The notes below the pieces were generated by a model. That model was not told where the DNA came from. It searched no databases and saw only the letters and a list, made by a program, of their open reading frames with translations. This document shows positions 51,101-63,587 of a DNA stretch of 64,000 nucleotides, piece by piece; position 1 is the stretch's first letter; every line of letters starts with the position of its first letter. Location of the stretch: the NCBI GenBank assembly GCA_963971225.1, contig OZ020269.1, forward strand, positions 79,894,450 through 79,958,449, given 5' to 3'. Made by a program: the position numbers and the translations under genes. This DNA is from Melieria omissa. Its lineage: Eukaryota; Arthropoda; Insecta; Diptera; Ulidiidae.

Positions 51101-51368
51101 TGACACTGCACAACAAAATCCAATTTTTTCAAAATAACAAGGTTCTGACAACGGATTCTGGTAGAGGGGGCCAAAAAAAAATATACGTGTATCGGCGTTT
51201 TGAAAGTTTACGTCTGAATTTTTTTTTAGGGGGGGTCAAAGTTTTCCCCTTTTCGCGCATTCTTATGGTGATTCGGCATACGAAAACTATGTAACATCAC
51301 ATTTTAGGTCAATGATGTGTTCAGCAATTAGGTGTAAAACACTACGAGGAACATTTTTGTGGAGTACT
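48126..51368. other. Non-coding stretch
   Basis: Contains a GGTA microsatellite (49440-49458) and GC-rich patches near 48770-49060 and 50340-50500 without recognisable coding sequence. Confidence 0.6.
49440..49458. repeat. (GGTA)n microsatellite
   Basis: Tandem GGTA units, five in a row. Confidence 0.9.
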
Positions 51369-51924
51369 TTAACCCTGTAGCTCCTATTTATATGGGTCAA
51401 TTTGACCCTTTTTTTCTAAAATGTCAAAAATGTCCTGTAAAACAGAACTTTTTAAGGACAAAATATATCACGAAAATATTCGCCATAAAATTCTACTGTA
51501 GGTCTATGAATACAGGAAAGCTCAGAAATTAACTTGAACTCCAGAATTAAGCCAAAACTGAAAATGTGTTTATTGCGTGTTTTCAAAATTGTTCCACTTC
51601 GAATGTTTTGTGGAAACAAAATTATATGGCAAAACCCGCGACCCGCATCTACACGATTTTGTAGGCCGTTAAAAATTGAATTCGTCAAGGAATCTGCAGC
51701 AGTTTCTAAAAACGAAAAAGAAAGAGTCAATGACGAAATAAGAAAATTGCCAAAAAAAAGTGCAGTATATGCCCAAAGATGCTATGGAGTTGACAATAAT
51801 GACGAATGATGATAATGGTGACGGTGATGATTATGATGCTGATGAAGATTATGATGATGATGATAATGATGATTTTAATGATGAAACTAAATTGGCTGCA
51901 AGAGACGGCGATGAAATGTTTTAA
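51369..51924 (+). mobile_element. One-ended TTAA element, family C, with transposase-like remnant
   Basis: TTAA at 51369-51372 is followed by CCCTGTAGCTCC and, 21 bases inward, by the palindrome GGGTCAATTTGACCC (51394-51408). This is the layout of the other TTAA elements in the window. Downstream a frame (51534-51809) encodes IIWQNPRPASTRFCRPL and FVKESAAVSKNEKERVNDEI. After a one-base frame change an acidic tail, ending DETKLAARDGDEMF, stops at 51924. This may be the C-terminal remnant of a piggyBac-type transposase. That is an inference, since no catalytic residue can be identified. The right end with TTAA was not found. Confidence 0.45.
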
Positions 51925-52449
51925 TTAAACTGTTCAACTTAAATTTCATTTTTCAAATTTTTTTTTTACTATGTTAGTTTTTTACCGTTTCTTAAAAAAA
52001 TGTCCACTAAAGTATACCCAAAAACATTTGTTTTTTACTTTATAATGTTCAATTAACTAAACTTAGTAGTTATTTCATATCTAAATAGCCTGGGGGAATT
52101 AATCGGCACTTTCGGCATCAATTACCCCACTGTGCGACGCCAGCGGTGCCGGGCCCGTCACCGTCACCGCCGCCGCAACCACCGCTCGCAATAAACAGCG
52201 CGGACAGAATCCATTTTTCACTTGTCCATTAATAAAAATAACGGCACAGCGAGCGAAGTAACGTGCGATGCTGTCTGGCGTGCTGGGCGCTTTGTAAATG
52301 CAAATGCAAATGCGCCACAACAACAAGAGCCGCAGCAGCGCGCCAACAAAACCAACTTCAATATGTCTAAACCGAACCTAAGCGGAAAAAGTGAAGAAAA
52401 TGAGAAAAATGCAAACTGAAAGTTCGCAATCAACTTTTAACCACGTTAA

Positions 52450-52668
52450 AAAATTCCGCAGCTCATCGCCGCGACCCCCGTCACTATTCGCCGGCTGAAT
52501 GTCGCCGTAGTCGGCATAGCCGCTGTGGAATTTTAGTTTTCTCTCTTCAGTTTCAAGTGGAATTTTTCTTGCATACACAACAGCAAAATCCGAGCAGGCG
52601 AAAACAAACAGCAGCAACAACAAGAACCGCCACACCAAGAGCCAAGAAAACTGTCCGCAGATGGCCAA
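52450..52668 (-). CDS. Candidate exon for a secreted protein (signal peptide plus short mature segment)
   Basis: The minus-strand frame shows a hydrophobic run (LLVWRFLLLLLFVFACSDF) followed by an AVVYA cleavage-like site. A hydrophilic segment with balanced composition then follows (RKIPLETEERKLKFHSGYAD, then YGDIQPANSDGGRGDELRNF). Codon use in this segment is GC3-biased, like the CUB exons, whereas the surrounding DNA is AT-rich or simple-repeat. The frame has no ATG close upstream; the nearest in-frame ATG is 75 or more codons back in low-complexity sequence. A strong donor is not visible either. It could be the 5' exon of the CUB gene on the same strand, an independent small secreted or peptide precursor gene, or a chance frame. 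Confidence 0.35.
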
Positions 52669-53406
52669 GTCCGGCTGCCTGTTGCCTGTTGTTCGACGCA
52701 AAGTTGGTGCGTTTGGTTTCGACTTCGTCGTGGTACTTTGAACATTTGAATTCCACTCTTTGAGAGTGTAAGTGAGACTCTTGGCAGTCGACGCAGCAGC
52801 AATAATGGCAACTGCAACAGCAATGACCGAAGTAATAATAGCAGCAACAACAACGGCGGCCCAGTGAAAGGATCCAATAAAAAACACCATTGAAGCCGAG
52901 GTAACAAAATAGCCGCCAGCAGCAACGGCTGAAAAGCACGTATAAAATGCAAGTGAACAACAACAACAACCACGACAGAAAGCACACGCCATGGCATTGA
53001 CAGCGGCGCGAAAAACCAGCACGGAGCTTCCATTCAATAAAGCAGAGAAAGAAAATTTCATTTACTTTTGTGTTCTTTCTCGGCGCACTGAAAGCTACAC
53101 AGTCTTTTGATTGTTCTCGCTGGTAGGTTTCAAACGAAAATGCAAAATATCGAAAATCCTTATGTCGAAAACAGGAACCGGAAATATTTACACAAAGTCA
53201 TCGCACGGAGAGAAACTTTCCCGAAAATGAAACGTACGTTTAAAACGAAAGCGCAAAAATTCAAAACTCCTTTATGCCGAAACAAAGAATCAGAAATAAC
53301 GCAACCACGGAAGCGACGAATTTCTGCGTAAACGGATAATAAATAATTTGTGCTTCCACTACCTGTTGTGGGTTTTGTCTCACTTTATAACTTAAGATTT
53401 TGCTTG
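52669..53406. other. Low-complexity and duplicated non-coding sequence
   Basis: CAA/CAG-rich repeats fill 52600-53000. A diverged tandem duplication is visible at about 53127 and 53238 (gtttcaaacgaaaatgcaaa against gtttaaaacgaaagcgcaaa), with a period near 110. Confidence 0.5.
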
Positions 53407-54047
53407 TTAATACCAGAATGCCCGAGGGAGTCATTTTGACTCCATTGAGGTATTTTATTGCAAATAACTTTTGTTGCATCGCTTTCTAAAAAAATATCTT
53501 ACGTGACTTTTATTAGTTTTTAAAGCTAAATGGAATAAATAAATTAAAAATATTGTAAAAAAATTGTTTACCCCAATTTTGAAAAATTTACCTTAAATGC
53601 CCAAAGGTAGTCATTTTCACTACCTATATACACTTTTCAGCAAATCTTACTGATAAAAAGACAAATATGCATCTTCAATTGCGAAATATGAAAATGTCAA
53701 ATAATTGCAAATATTAAAAAAAACATCATAGTAGGCTTAGAAAATCCCCAAGTTTTTCAATCAAAAGTTCACTCACAAAATTCATTCACAAATTCCAAAT
53801 TCCAAGTTTCATTCCATTTTATCCCATTGATGTGTAAAGTACGCCATTATATTTTAGTGAATTTTCTTTGTAAACCATAAAAAATAAAAATGAAGTACTT
53901 ATTTTAATTTAATCTAATGTGCATTTATTCATATTTACTACTTGAAAACCAATAAAATAAAAAAAAAGTCAGTAAACAATATGGTAGTCAAAATGACTAC
54001 CTATGGGCATTTTAGGTATGTCAGATTTTCGGGCATTCTAGTGTTAA
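53407..54047. mobile_element. TTAA-flanked piggyBac-like non-autonomous element, family D
   Basis: TTAA lies at 53407-53410 and 54044-54047. The ends read TTAA-taccagaatgcccga and TTAA-cactagaatgcccga, nearly identical inverted repeats. Palindromes with a TCATTTTGA-type centre lie at 53427-53443 (GGAGTCATTTTGACTCC) and 53983-54001 (GGTAGTCAAAATGACTACC). An imperfect copy is at 53606-53624, and tgccc motifs recur beside them. No coding frame is present. Confidence 0.8.
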
Positions 54048-57000
54048 GCTAAAAATTACGTAATTTTTGACGCGTTTCACGAAATGAAGAATTGAACTGT
54101 GATTGAACTGAGTTTTTTTAGTTGCAATTTTTCGATCAACCGTGCAGAGAATGCTTCGTGTGTGCACCTGCACACGAGCGTAAAACCATTGTTGTTGCCA
54201 CAAAGCGGTTGTTTCGATATTTTAATATAAATTCCCACTTTTATTTTGCACTAACAAATGTTATTAAAAACGCAATATTTTCAAATCACTTACAAGGACT
54301 GCACTACTTTTGCACTCCCCTCGAGCGCTGGCTCCCCCGACCACCAGCTTCATATATTCGTGCACACATTTTTGCAATTCGCTTTGGCAATTTTGCAAAA
54401 TTAAACATTCCGTTTATTCAGCAAATATGATTCCGAACTGCGTCATCAGCTGCACAGCGCACCCGCGCCGCCGGGTCCTCCGCACGCTGCTGCGTGCACA
54501 CGCCATGTGCTGTGCGCCCGTCGCAGAGGGTTGCCATGGTGCCAGCAATTGCCCAAAAACCATTTGAGTATGAATTTCGAGTCTGCCGTATCAGACTCAA
54601 AGCAAATATGGACACAAATTGATTACCCAGACTTTGCACACTGACGGCTGCAGGAGCGACGCAGCAGCAGCAGTGGCGGCCGGAGCGTTGCTCTGTGCGC
54701 TGAAGAATTTGCACTTGAAGAAACTATCGTGGGTGAGGCGCTATTGGAGAAGGCGGACGAAATGTTTTCAAATTCAAATTGAGTTTTATTTTTGGTCGTA
54801 AATGTCCAAAATTTACCTGAAATTGAAAGAGAGATGAAATTTAGTACAATATTTTTTCAGGTGTCAGAGTTTGTTATTTTTGTTTGTTGTGTGGGTTCAA
54901 TTTGTTTTGTTTAACGTGCAAATGTAAAGTATGCAATGCATATGTTCGCAGAAGAAAGTGAAGGATTGTAACTGTCGTCGCACAGTGGAATGAATTGGCA
55001 AAAGTGTTCGACAATTTTGCATTATTTCGGTAAACAAATATAATAAATATTTGTGATATTGGAAAAACATTTTTGGTAAAATGGTTAAGTTTTGACCATT
55101 TTCTTAAAACAACACAATTAACACTGCACCACAACAAAAAAGTGTTCAATTATTGAAAATCTCATACGTTAAGCGGCATCTCTGAATCACTATGGTTATA
55201 GTTTCTATCAATTTACATATCGTAAACTGAGGTTTAACGTCAATTTAAAGGTAAAAACTTGAATTTCCTGAAATCTGTTAAAGTTTCTGAAATCTGTTTA
55301 AATTCTTTTAGGAAAACACTCCAACAAACAATAAAAAGGTAGAATTCTGTTTTATAGTAACGTTCATTATCGGATACAACTTGTACACTTTTTCGACTAC
55401 CAGTTTGTTTTGCTTGTTGCATTTTTTTTATCATGGAAAACCTCAATTCCAACATAAGAGTATCGGTTTTTATTGCCATTATTTTCAGAACCTCCTTTGA
55501 TCATTTTTATGTTTAATTTTGTCCTATTTCTAAGCCATTTTGCTAACTCGTAAACCATAGTTTGTGTGCAGGAAGCAGAGTATGCGACATCAGCTTCAAT
55601 TTTAGATGCTATCCTTGTCGCATCCTTGCCAAATGCTTTGCATCTCGTACCCAGGCAAATGCGTTTTAAAGCATTGTTGGAGAACATTTTCTTAAAAACG
55701 ACAGGCTACGCAAGTAAACAGTGCACAGTGCATGGTACACAACGCAAGCAGCGGCACAAGGACCTATGCACAGTAGGGTCGTGCATGTGTGCGCGTTGTT
55801 CTTCCGCACGTGAGTGCCTGCGTATGTGGGGCAATTGCTAGCCATGAGTGAGGCGGGCAGCAGGAAGCTGAGCTGAACCAAACACTTGTGTGACACAATA
55901 AAAATGCTTCTTACAACGTGTTTTACTGCAATTGTTGACTTCGCTAACTCAACAAAACGAGCACAGCAGCGACAGAAACACTAGCAACAACAACAAAAAC
56001 AACACCATAGCAACTGAAGCAACCACCATGGAAATGATAAACAAAATGAAACAACGAGACCAAAGGCTCAAAACAAAAATATAGAAAATCAAGGGAATAA
56101 AACAGCAACAACTTACCTACAACAAAAGCATTAAACACATGCAGTGAGACTTAAAATGCTTGACGACGTTTGTGTGTGGATGAGTACTGCGGAAATAGTT
56201 AGCAGCGGGTTAAGTGCGCAGACGGGCACCGCGAAAGAATGCCGACCTGATATGTAAAACAACGGAATTCAGATGGCGTCAAGCCGACTTTGTGGGTTTG
56301 CTGCACAGCTAGCAGCGCACCATATTACGATTTCCAGCGGAATGGTAGCTTATGTGAAGTTTTTTGAAATCTAAAATGTTTTTGAAATAACCCCTTTGAA
56401 AGCTTTTTCAACGTATTACGTGTCGAAATGTGCCAATACGCTCTTTTATAAATCTCAGATAGATGCATTTATGAGGCTCCTGCCTATAATGATGAATGGA
56501 ACTTGAGATACACTTATTGGAACCTTTAAAATTTCACTATAATATTGAAGTCAGCGGGTGAAAAATAAAGATGGATACACGAGTTCCGAAAATAAAAATC
56601 TACAAAATTGCTTAAATGTGAAAAACCTACCTAGGTAAATCAATTAAAATCATACATACATACATACCAATTGTAGTGTATTTTTTAGCGCATCAAGACA
56701 ATCGCTTTGTTCTATAATATATAGATATATGTATCTTAAAGAATTGGCCGATTATTTGCGTATTTAATTTATTTTCGAAAATCAAAGTCCGAAAAAATTC
56801 AAAACTAGAATATATTTGGTGTTTCGTTGTAGTTTATTCGAAATCAGTCATGAAAGTATCTTTTTTTTATTTGTACAATAGACAGTACAATAGACCCGGA
56901 TCAATTTGCAAATTGAACTCTGCATAAAGTCATTTTTGGCCCAATTATTGTTTACTTAAATGCGAAATATCAGAAGCATAAAAATGTACGACATCCTGAA

Positions 57001-57395
57001 AACTGAATTTTTACGCTCGCCATTTACCCCGCGAATTCGCAATAACAAAAATACGCAGCAACCCATTGTGTGGCGCGGGCGGCAGCTCGTCGTTTGTGCA
57101 TTTATGTGATTTTCATGTTATTGCGATGGCTTCATGGCCAAAAAGGCAACACTGTTGCAAAGCTGTAAGCAAAGTCAGATGGCCTTTTCGCGCTCCAACA
57201 CTCGTCCCGTCGTGTCGACGCGCACACCCAAGCGGCCATTCGCACTCCACTTGCCCACATAAATTGCCACACACACACGCGCATACACGCAACGTGCCCT
57301 TACTTGCCGGCTGCCATCAGTGGCAGGACGCTTTTATTTTAATATGGCCGGGAAATCGCTGAATTAATTTGTGCAAAGTAATCGAATCAATGGCA

Positions 57396-57415
57396 TGTGT
57401 GTGTGTGTGTGTGTG
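57396..57415. repeat. (GT)n microsatellite
   Basis: An uninterrupted TG run followed by gcgtgtccgtgtgcg. Confidence 0.9.
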
Positions 57416-58737
57416 CGTGTCCGTGTGCGTATCCGAGTCCATTCAATACAATTATGGTTTAATTCGTTCGCATTTGTGACAGACAAAATGGCGACAAATT
57501 CGACCACAATGAATGAATTTCACTTTTGCGATTGCAATCCGCCGAAGATGCCTTTTGTGGCGCTTTCACAACAGGCCACATTAAGCATTTGTGTGTTGTC
57601 ATGGCGGCGGGGGGAGGGGTTGAGCGGCAATGGTATTTGCTCATTGAAATCGTTTATCGAAATATAATTCCGGCATCGGCGCACACTTGTGAGCTGCTGA
57701 GTGATTTGTGGAATTTGATACACTCGCACTGAATTTGTTCGCAGTTGACTTTTATTTGCATTGGCAAATTAATTCATATGCAGTCAACTCTACGCGCTTG
57801 TTTATTACAATAGATTTGCTTTTATTTCAATTATTTGTTTAGTGCTATTGCTTTTGCATAGAACCTGAGTAAAGATGTTAAACATAATGTGCTTTCTTTT
57901 GTCGCTCACTGTGCATAGGGAATCAATTTACTCTGACTGTTGTTTTCGTAGAACATTGAAGATTCTACTATAAGACTCCTTGTACAATTATTTAAATCAA
58001 ATAAATTGTTATGAAACATGTAGCAGGCTTTATTGAAAACAATTACGATTGTGAAATCATTATAAATCAATAAAGTTATGGTTGTTTACTGAAGGCAAAT
58101 GCAGTTGCAGAAGTTGTTAATTTATTTAACGTTTTTCTTGTAAAGAGTGCACAGTCAAATAAGTAAGAATTTGATGAATGTTAAATTTTCTTTTGAAAAC
58201 ATAAATAATTTAGCCTCGTGACAGTTCGTAGCTACTGCAACTATTTGAAATTAAATTTTTTCCCAGGAAAACATCACTGCGAATAACTGATGACGAAATG
58301 AATTTAAATGAAATGAAAAATTAAATCACAATTAATGTAAATCAAAGCAAACTGTTCAAGCGCATCGATGTGGGTTTGTAGACGGTCCGAAGCGGCGGAT
58401 GCGTGAAGTGATTTCATATTGCATTCAAAAATGGCACGCCGCGTCTTCCTCTTTCTTATACAATGTATGGCAATTTTGGCCATTACTGCCGTACCAAACT
58501 CGGTCATGGTTGAAGTTACCAGATACAAAATTGACTTGGGAAGGTAATAGAAAAATCCAAATATCAAATATCATTGCACACCTTTACAAGGCTGCAACTT
58601 TCAACTTCAATGGTATAAAGGTGGTATCAATTCTAAACAAGAGGGCATTCGATTCAAAAAGGGTGACATTAGTTTTGTATGGAAAGGAGAAACGATCCTC
58701 GAAAATGTATTAGGTTAAAAAAGAGTCTGTGGGCTCG

Positions 58738-58758
58738 TACTACTACTACTACTACTAC
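58738..58758. repeat. (TAC)n microsatellite
   Basis: Seven TAC units in tandem. Confidence 0.9.
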
Positions 58759-61700
58759 ATTACTAACAGTTTTGATCACTTCCAAGCAAGGCTGAGCTGT
58801 TCAATACAGAAATTGCATACAGATGAAACCCGTCTTAAACTTAAACTAGACGTAACTTAAACTTAAACTTAAGGCCAAGCCAACACAAGTGTCGTTTTAT
58901 GTAGGAAACATTAGCTGAGTTGCATTTGGTTTAATTTGCAGCAGAAAGTGCCAGCGACGGCTCGTCCCACTCAAGTCAATTGAGTGTGTAATGTTTAAAA
59001 TGCATTCGCTTGCATTGGTATTAATACTCATACACCGACACAAACATTAAGGCGGTGCAAATTTGTATGAGGAAAGAAATCGTTATAGAAGACGGCGCAA
59101 TCTTCAAGCCTTGCACCTCCAATTCAAAATGTTTATGCCAAGTTTTGATTTTTTCAGGTAGATAATCCAGGGTCGGCCCTGATCTTTCAAGTTTAACTTA
59201 TCTTTTTACATTTTGTATGTTGCTACATTTAACGAAATGTTAAGAAGTCACAAATGGGTTCTTTTTAATACAAAGTACTGGTGAATAAATTTTCGGATTA
59301 AAGATATCATAGGATTTTTAGAAAGTTAAATTATGCATGCTTGAATAAAGCGATTTATGTATATCTATTCAAATTTGTTTGTATGTATATTTTTACTTAT
59401 TTCTACGGAGTGCATATTGCAGGTCCTAGTTTTGCTGAAAGTTATAAACTTGAAATTCACAGCAGAAACTACTGTAGTCCAAAAATACCTTTTGATAAAC
59501 TAAGATGAATCAGCGAGAAATGTGAAATATTAACGGTAACATCTGCTTGAATACATTTCGATTGATCGCCCAAATGTTGCATAACTAGAAAACCTTTTCA
59601 ATATAATAAAAAAATAATTATCTGCAATGTCTTTGAATAAATGTAAAATTTGAACTTTAGAAAATTTTTGGAAATGGACACAATGCACAGTGATTCATCC
59701 CATACAACCGAGGGACAAAATTAGAAGGTGTGGTCCGTTGTTCATAAAATTTGGTATACTAGTTAATCATGGTCCGCTGAATTTTGTCATTTTTTTGGAG
59801 AGATTCTCCAGATTTTCAGGTTTTACATTTAATCGGTAACGTCAACATTGATAATTGCAAAAAGTAACAGAAATTGTCTTAAGGCCCTCTGGTTTTGCAA
59901 TAAAAACGATAATAATAGATGTATTTGTGCAGATTTTTTCATTTTTTATGCTGATTGCATACTTAAAAGACATTTTGTCGAGAAATATGTGTTTAGACCA
60001 TTTTTCAAATTGAATTATTTTCTGAGATCGGAAGTTATCGGAGGATGTAATTGCATGATCCGACAAAGAAAGATTGCTTCTTAAAATAAAAAAAATCCAG
60101 AAACATACTTTCACATACTTTTTAGATATTTTCCTCAAAGTTTTTTGAATTTTCAGATTTTTAATTTAGAAAAATATTTTGAATTAAAAGTGAAGTTAAA
60201 GCCTCAGTTTTGCAAATTTTGAGAAAACATTAAATATTACATTGAAAATGACCACGTTATTTCTGTGTTCAAAAGCAATAATTGCCTAAGTCGAAAACTG
60301 CTGTGCTGTGCGTAATGTGTTCATTATGGAAATGCGAGTAGGTTTTTATTAATAACTTTTTTTATTTTAAACGTAGAGCCCAGTCAAGGGAACATGGTGG
60401 CATCTATAACTCAGTTTCTTCTTAAGTCGACTTAAGCGGTTATTGCTCTTGACCACAGATTTATTAATCTATATTGAAAGTTGTAGGAACTTCTTGGTAA
60501 CCATGTATTTTAAAAATTTTTTCAGTAGACTAGAGAACAGAAAATATGTGTTTAAATTTTTTTGTGAAAAAAGTTTCAACTTTAAGCCGCTTTTGCACAG
60601 ACACTAATTAATTATTTTGCACAAATTTTTTGGGGGTTTTCTTAGTTGGAGTTTTATCTTTCAAATGACATCAAAATCGTTAAATTCTGAGACTATACAC
60701 TTTTCAAATTTTGTATATGGAACGAATCACCGTGCAATGTGGGAAACCTTGGTACTTTGACTGTGCAATGTATCGTAAACATTGTCGTTTTTGTAAAATA
60801 TTCAAACAAATTTTCAGTAAGGTATTGTTTTCCATAGTAAAAGTGAAGCAAATGATGACCACTTATTTTTGGCCTAAAAATCATTGGCCTTCTTATGATA
60901 ACAGAAACAATTTGGAGGTGTCTCGGGCATTTTAACAAACATTGTTGCTGGACCACCCTAATTTGCATACACACATGCATACGTACATTGCGCGGTCATA
61001 CCTACAGACATGAAATATTCGTTCGAATTTTTGTGTACTGGTGCCTCGTATTTGCGTTAGTTGAACGGCAAACCTGTTTGCGCTAGAATTTTGCTTTATT
61101 ATTTATTTTTAAATTTATTTATTTTTAAATTTGTACACTCTGTGCGTTGATTTACTTATTTATGGCGCGTGTCAGTATGAATTACCGAATGTTTTTTCGA
61201 CTTCTGTTTTTAACAAATAATGGCGAAATGATAAACAATTCGTTAATGTTTTAATTGGGCTGCAGGATATTTTTTCCGAGTTGCGCTTTAATTGCGTTTT
61301 CACACACAAATGCAGAGGCACACACACATGCACACCGGGTACGGACAAAGGCAAACTTACTTTACTAACGCCGCTCAAACCGCCGCCCGCTCCTGGCACG
61401 CCGACAGCTGCAGCACGAAGCGGCCTTGTGGCGGCGCTGGGAAGACGTGGTGAACCCATTCCGCGCCAGACGAAAGATGCCAACAATAAATTTGCATAAA
61501 ATTAAATTAAAAATGTTGTTCGCAGCCAGGATGTGCTGCTCGTCCGTGTCGGTGCGCTGCGCTGTGCGTCGCTTCCTGCACGGGACTGGCTGACGCTTGA
61601 CGCTGCACTTCGCGCAATAAACAAGCCAGCAAGTCTAACCGTAATTTGCAAAAATATTTGCACGCTAGCAACAGACCCTGCTGGCCCATATTTTTCCGCC

Positions 61701-61980
61701 TCGCCAGCGGAACGAGGAGAAGGAGCGGACGCGGGTATGTGCCTGTGTGTACATGCAAGTAAATCATCAAACCGAGCAGCAACAGCAAGCACTTCTGCAA
61801 TAACAGCAACAACAGTTTGCAAAGCGCCAGCACTGCATTACATCTAAGTAAGGAGCTCGGCGTCCTTTTATTGGCCACGTTGGCAAGCGACTACGTAAAC
61901 TTGAAGACGCACGCACGCACGCACACACATAACTGGCGCCTTTCGCTGCCGCTTTCTCTTCTCTATCACTACTCTGCATA

Positions 61981-61998
61981 TGTGTGTGTGTGTGTGTG
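61981..61998. repeat. (TG)n microsatellite
   Basis: Nine TG units in tandem. Confidence 0.9.
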
Positions 61999-62442
61999 AT
62001 TGTGTTCTTTGTTGTTGCCCAAACTTTGTACGCAACTTTCTGCCATCACTTCAATGCTTCTACTTCAATGTTGCAGCCCTCCCCAGCCCCACGCGCCCGC
62101 GCTGCCCACTCCGCAACTCTTTTGTTTATTGAAACACTCCTGACTTTGCTCTTTCGTTTATAACTTGGTCTACACTTTTGTCTGCGACTTTGTTGTGCGG
62201 CTTTCGTGAATTTCAACAAACTTTAACCTTTCCTGCATTTCGCACATTATATATATGAACCTGTTTGCAATTCGAGAAAATTTCTATTGGAAATTGAGGT
62301 TAACATGTTATTTGCGGTTTGATTGGTGCTGAATGGCGCAAAAGAGCAGCGCCCGTCCATCGCCCCGTTTCCCTTCTCGAGGCGCTCTCAACCATCTATT
62401 CAACACGTAGTGAGATGCGTTTTACGTTTTTGGTGGAACATA

Positions 62443-63377
62443 CACAGTGTGTCCCATGGAAAACGAAACTTTTTCAAAACATCGATTTATATTGGCGTCA
62501 CTTATTAGTGAATGTTAGCAATGGAAAAGTACATTCTTAACTGACATCCTCTCAAAATTGTATGACATTTGGTTCAATGGAAACGAAAATATCGCGCTCA
62601 AAGTGACAGTGTGTTTGTGGCATCGGTCGAAAAACGAACAAAGAGCAAATACTAAGTTATGTTTTAAACTCGGTAAATCCTTTACTGAGACGCATAATTT
62701 GCTGAAACAAGTTTATGGCGATAATGGATAGACCATTACCAGAGTGTATGAGTGGTATAAGCGGTTCCAGGAAGGTCATGAAGACATTTAGGACGACGAA
62801 CATCCAGGTCCTTCGAATACCGTGGTTCAAAGTCAAAAGTGAAGACAATGTTGATTTGTTTCTACGATTCGGAGGGTATTATTCATCGTGAATTCGTTCC
62901 ACCTGGTCAAACGATTACTGCTGTGTTTCATCTTGGTTTTATGAAGCATTTGCTCAGCCGTATTCGTCGTGTGCGGCCACAATACCGTGAAAAAGGAGGC
63001 TGGCGTTTGTTGCATGATAATGCCCCGTCTCATCGATCGAACTTGATCACGGATTTTTTGATCAAAAATTCCATTTTAACCAACAACCATTCACTGTACT
63101 CGCCGGATTTGGCTCCGTGCGACTTTTACTTGTTCTCCAAATTGCACTTGTATGAAAGGAAAACGTTCGGCATAACGTAGAAGCCAACCAAAGAGCGACG
63201 ACCGACATACTAAAGTCGATGGATAAAAATGATCTCATTCGATATGTTAATTGATCATGCAAAACGTTGTATTGATGCTGAAGGAGACTATTTTGAATAA
63301 AATAAATGAGATTTGCCGGAATATTGAGTTTTTGTCTTTATTTTTTAAAAGTTCCGTTTTCCATGGGACACACCGTG
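62443..63377 (+). mobile_element. Mariner (DD34D) element with internal deletion
   Basis: The inverted ends CAC(A/G)GTGTGTCCCATGG... continue for about 30 bp with two or three mismatches, at 62443 and 63377. Each is flanked by the TA target duplication (62441-62442 and 63378-63379). The length of 935 bp, against about 1.3 kb for intact mariners, and the joining of N-terminal to catalytic sequence show a deletion of roughly 350 bp near 62830. Confidence 0.93.
62665..63297 (+). pseudogene. Mariner transposase pseudogene
   Basis: The N-terminal helix-turn-helix region reads CFKLGKSFTETHNLLKQVYG, a stop, then TRVYEWYKRFQEGHEDI, another stop, and DDEHPGPSN. The frame then jumps to the catalytic part (62839-63180) with ICFYDSEGIIHREF, HDNAPSHRS and YSPDLAPCDFYLF. 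The last two aspartates are separated by 34 residues, the mariner DD34D spacing. The first catalytic-domain segment between the paired-like DNA-binding region and ICFYDSEG is missing. A further stop and frameshift near 63178 precede the C-terminal DHAKRCIDAEGDYFE. It is clearly inactive. Confidence 0.92.
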
Positions 63378-63587
63378 TATACTGCGACGAAAACTATAAA
63401 TATTATCTATTCGTTAAGATTTTTAGTCCATCCAGAGCAGTACTGAATAAAGTTTGCCACCTCTTTTAGTTATTCAAATGAGATTATCGAAAAAAAAATC
63501 TACTAATACACAAATACACCTTCGACAATATATAGAAAAAATCATTTATATTCTGACAGAAACGACAAACTATTAAGTACTACATTA

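Larger units (their letters stand above)
54048..62442. other. Non-coding stretch
   Basis: Holds GC-rich patches (54430-54700, 61370-61480, 61530-61740), GT microsatellites (57396-57415 and 61981-61998), a TAC repeat (58738-58758) and an ACTTAA-type repeat (58832-58875). The stretch 59200-60960 is AT-rich and may contain a decayed transposon, but neither ends nor frames could be defined. Confidence 0.55.

Noticed and set aside
52669..53061. N-terminal extension of the minus-strand frame above 52668
   Set aside because: The translation is dominated by cysteine, alanine and valine runs from CAA/CAG-type repeats, with no coding signature. Only the segment at 52450-52668 was kept as a candidate.
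59700..60960. Possible transposon with ends containing ggtgtggtcc and its inverse ggaccaccct
   Set aside because: The inverted match is short and imperfect, no TA or other duplication is clear, and there is no transposase frame inside.
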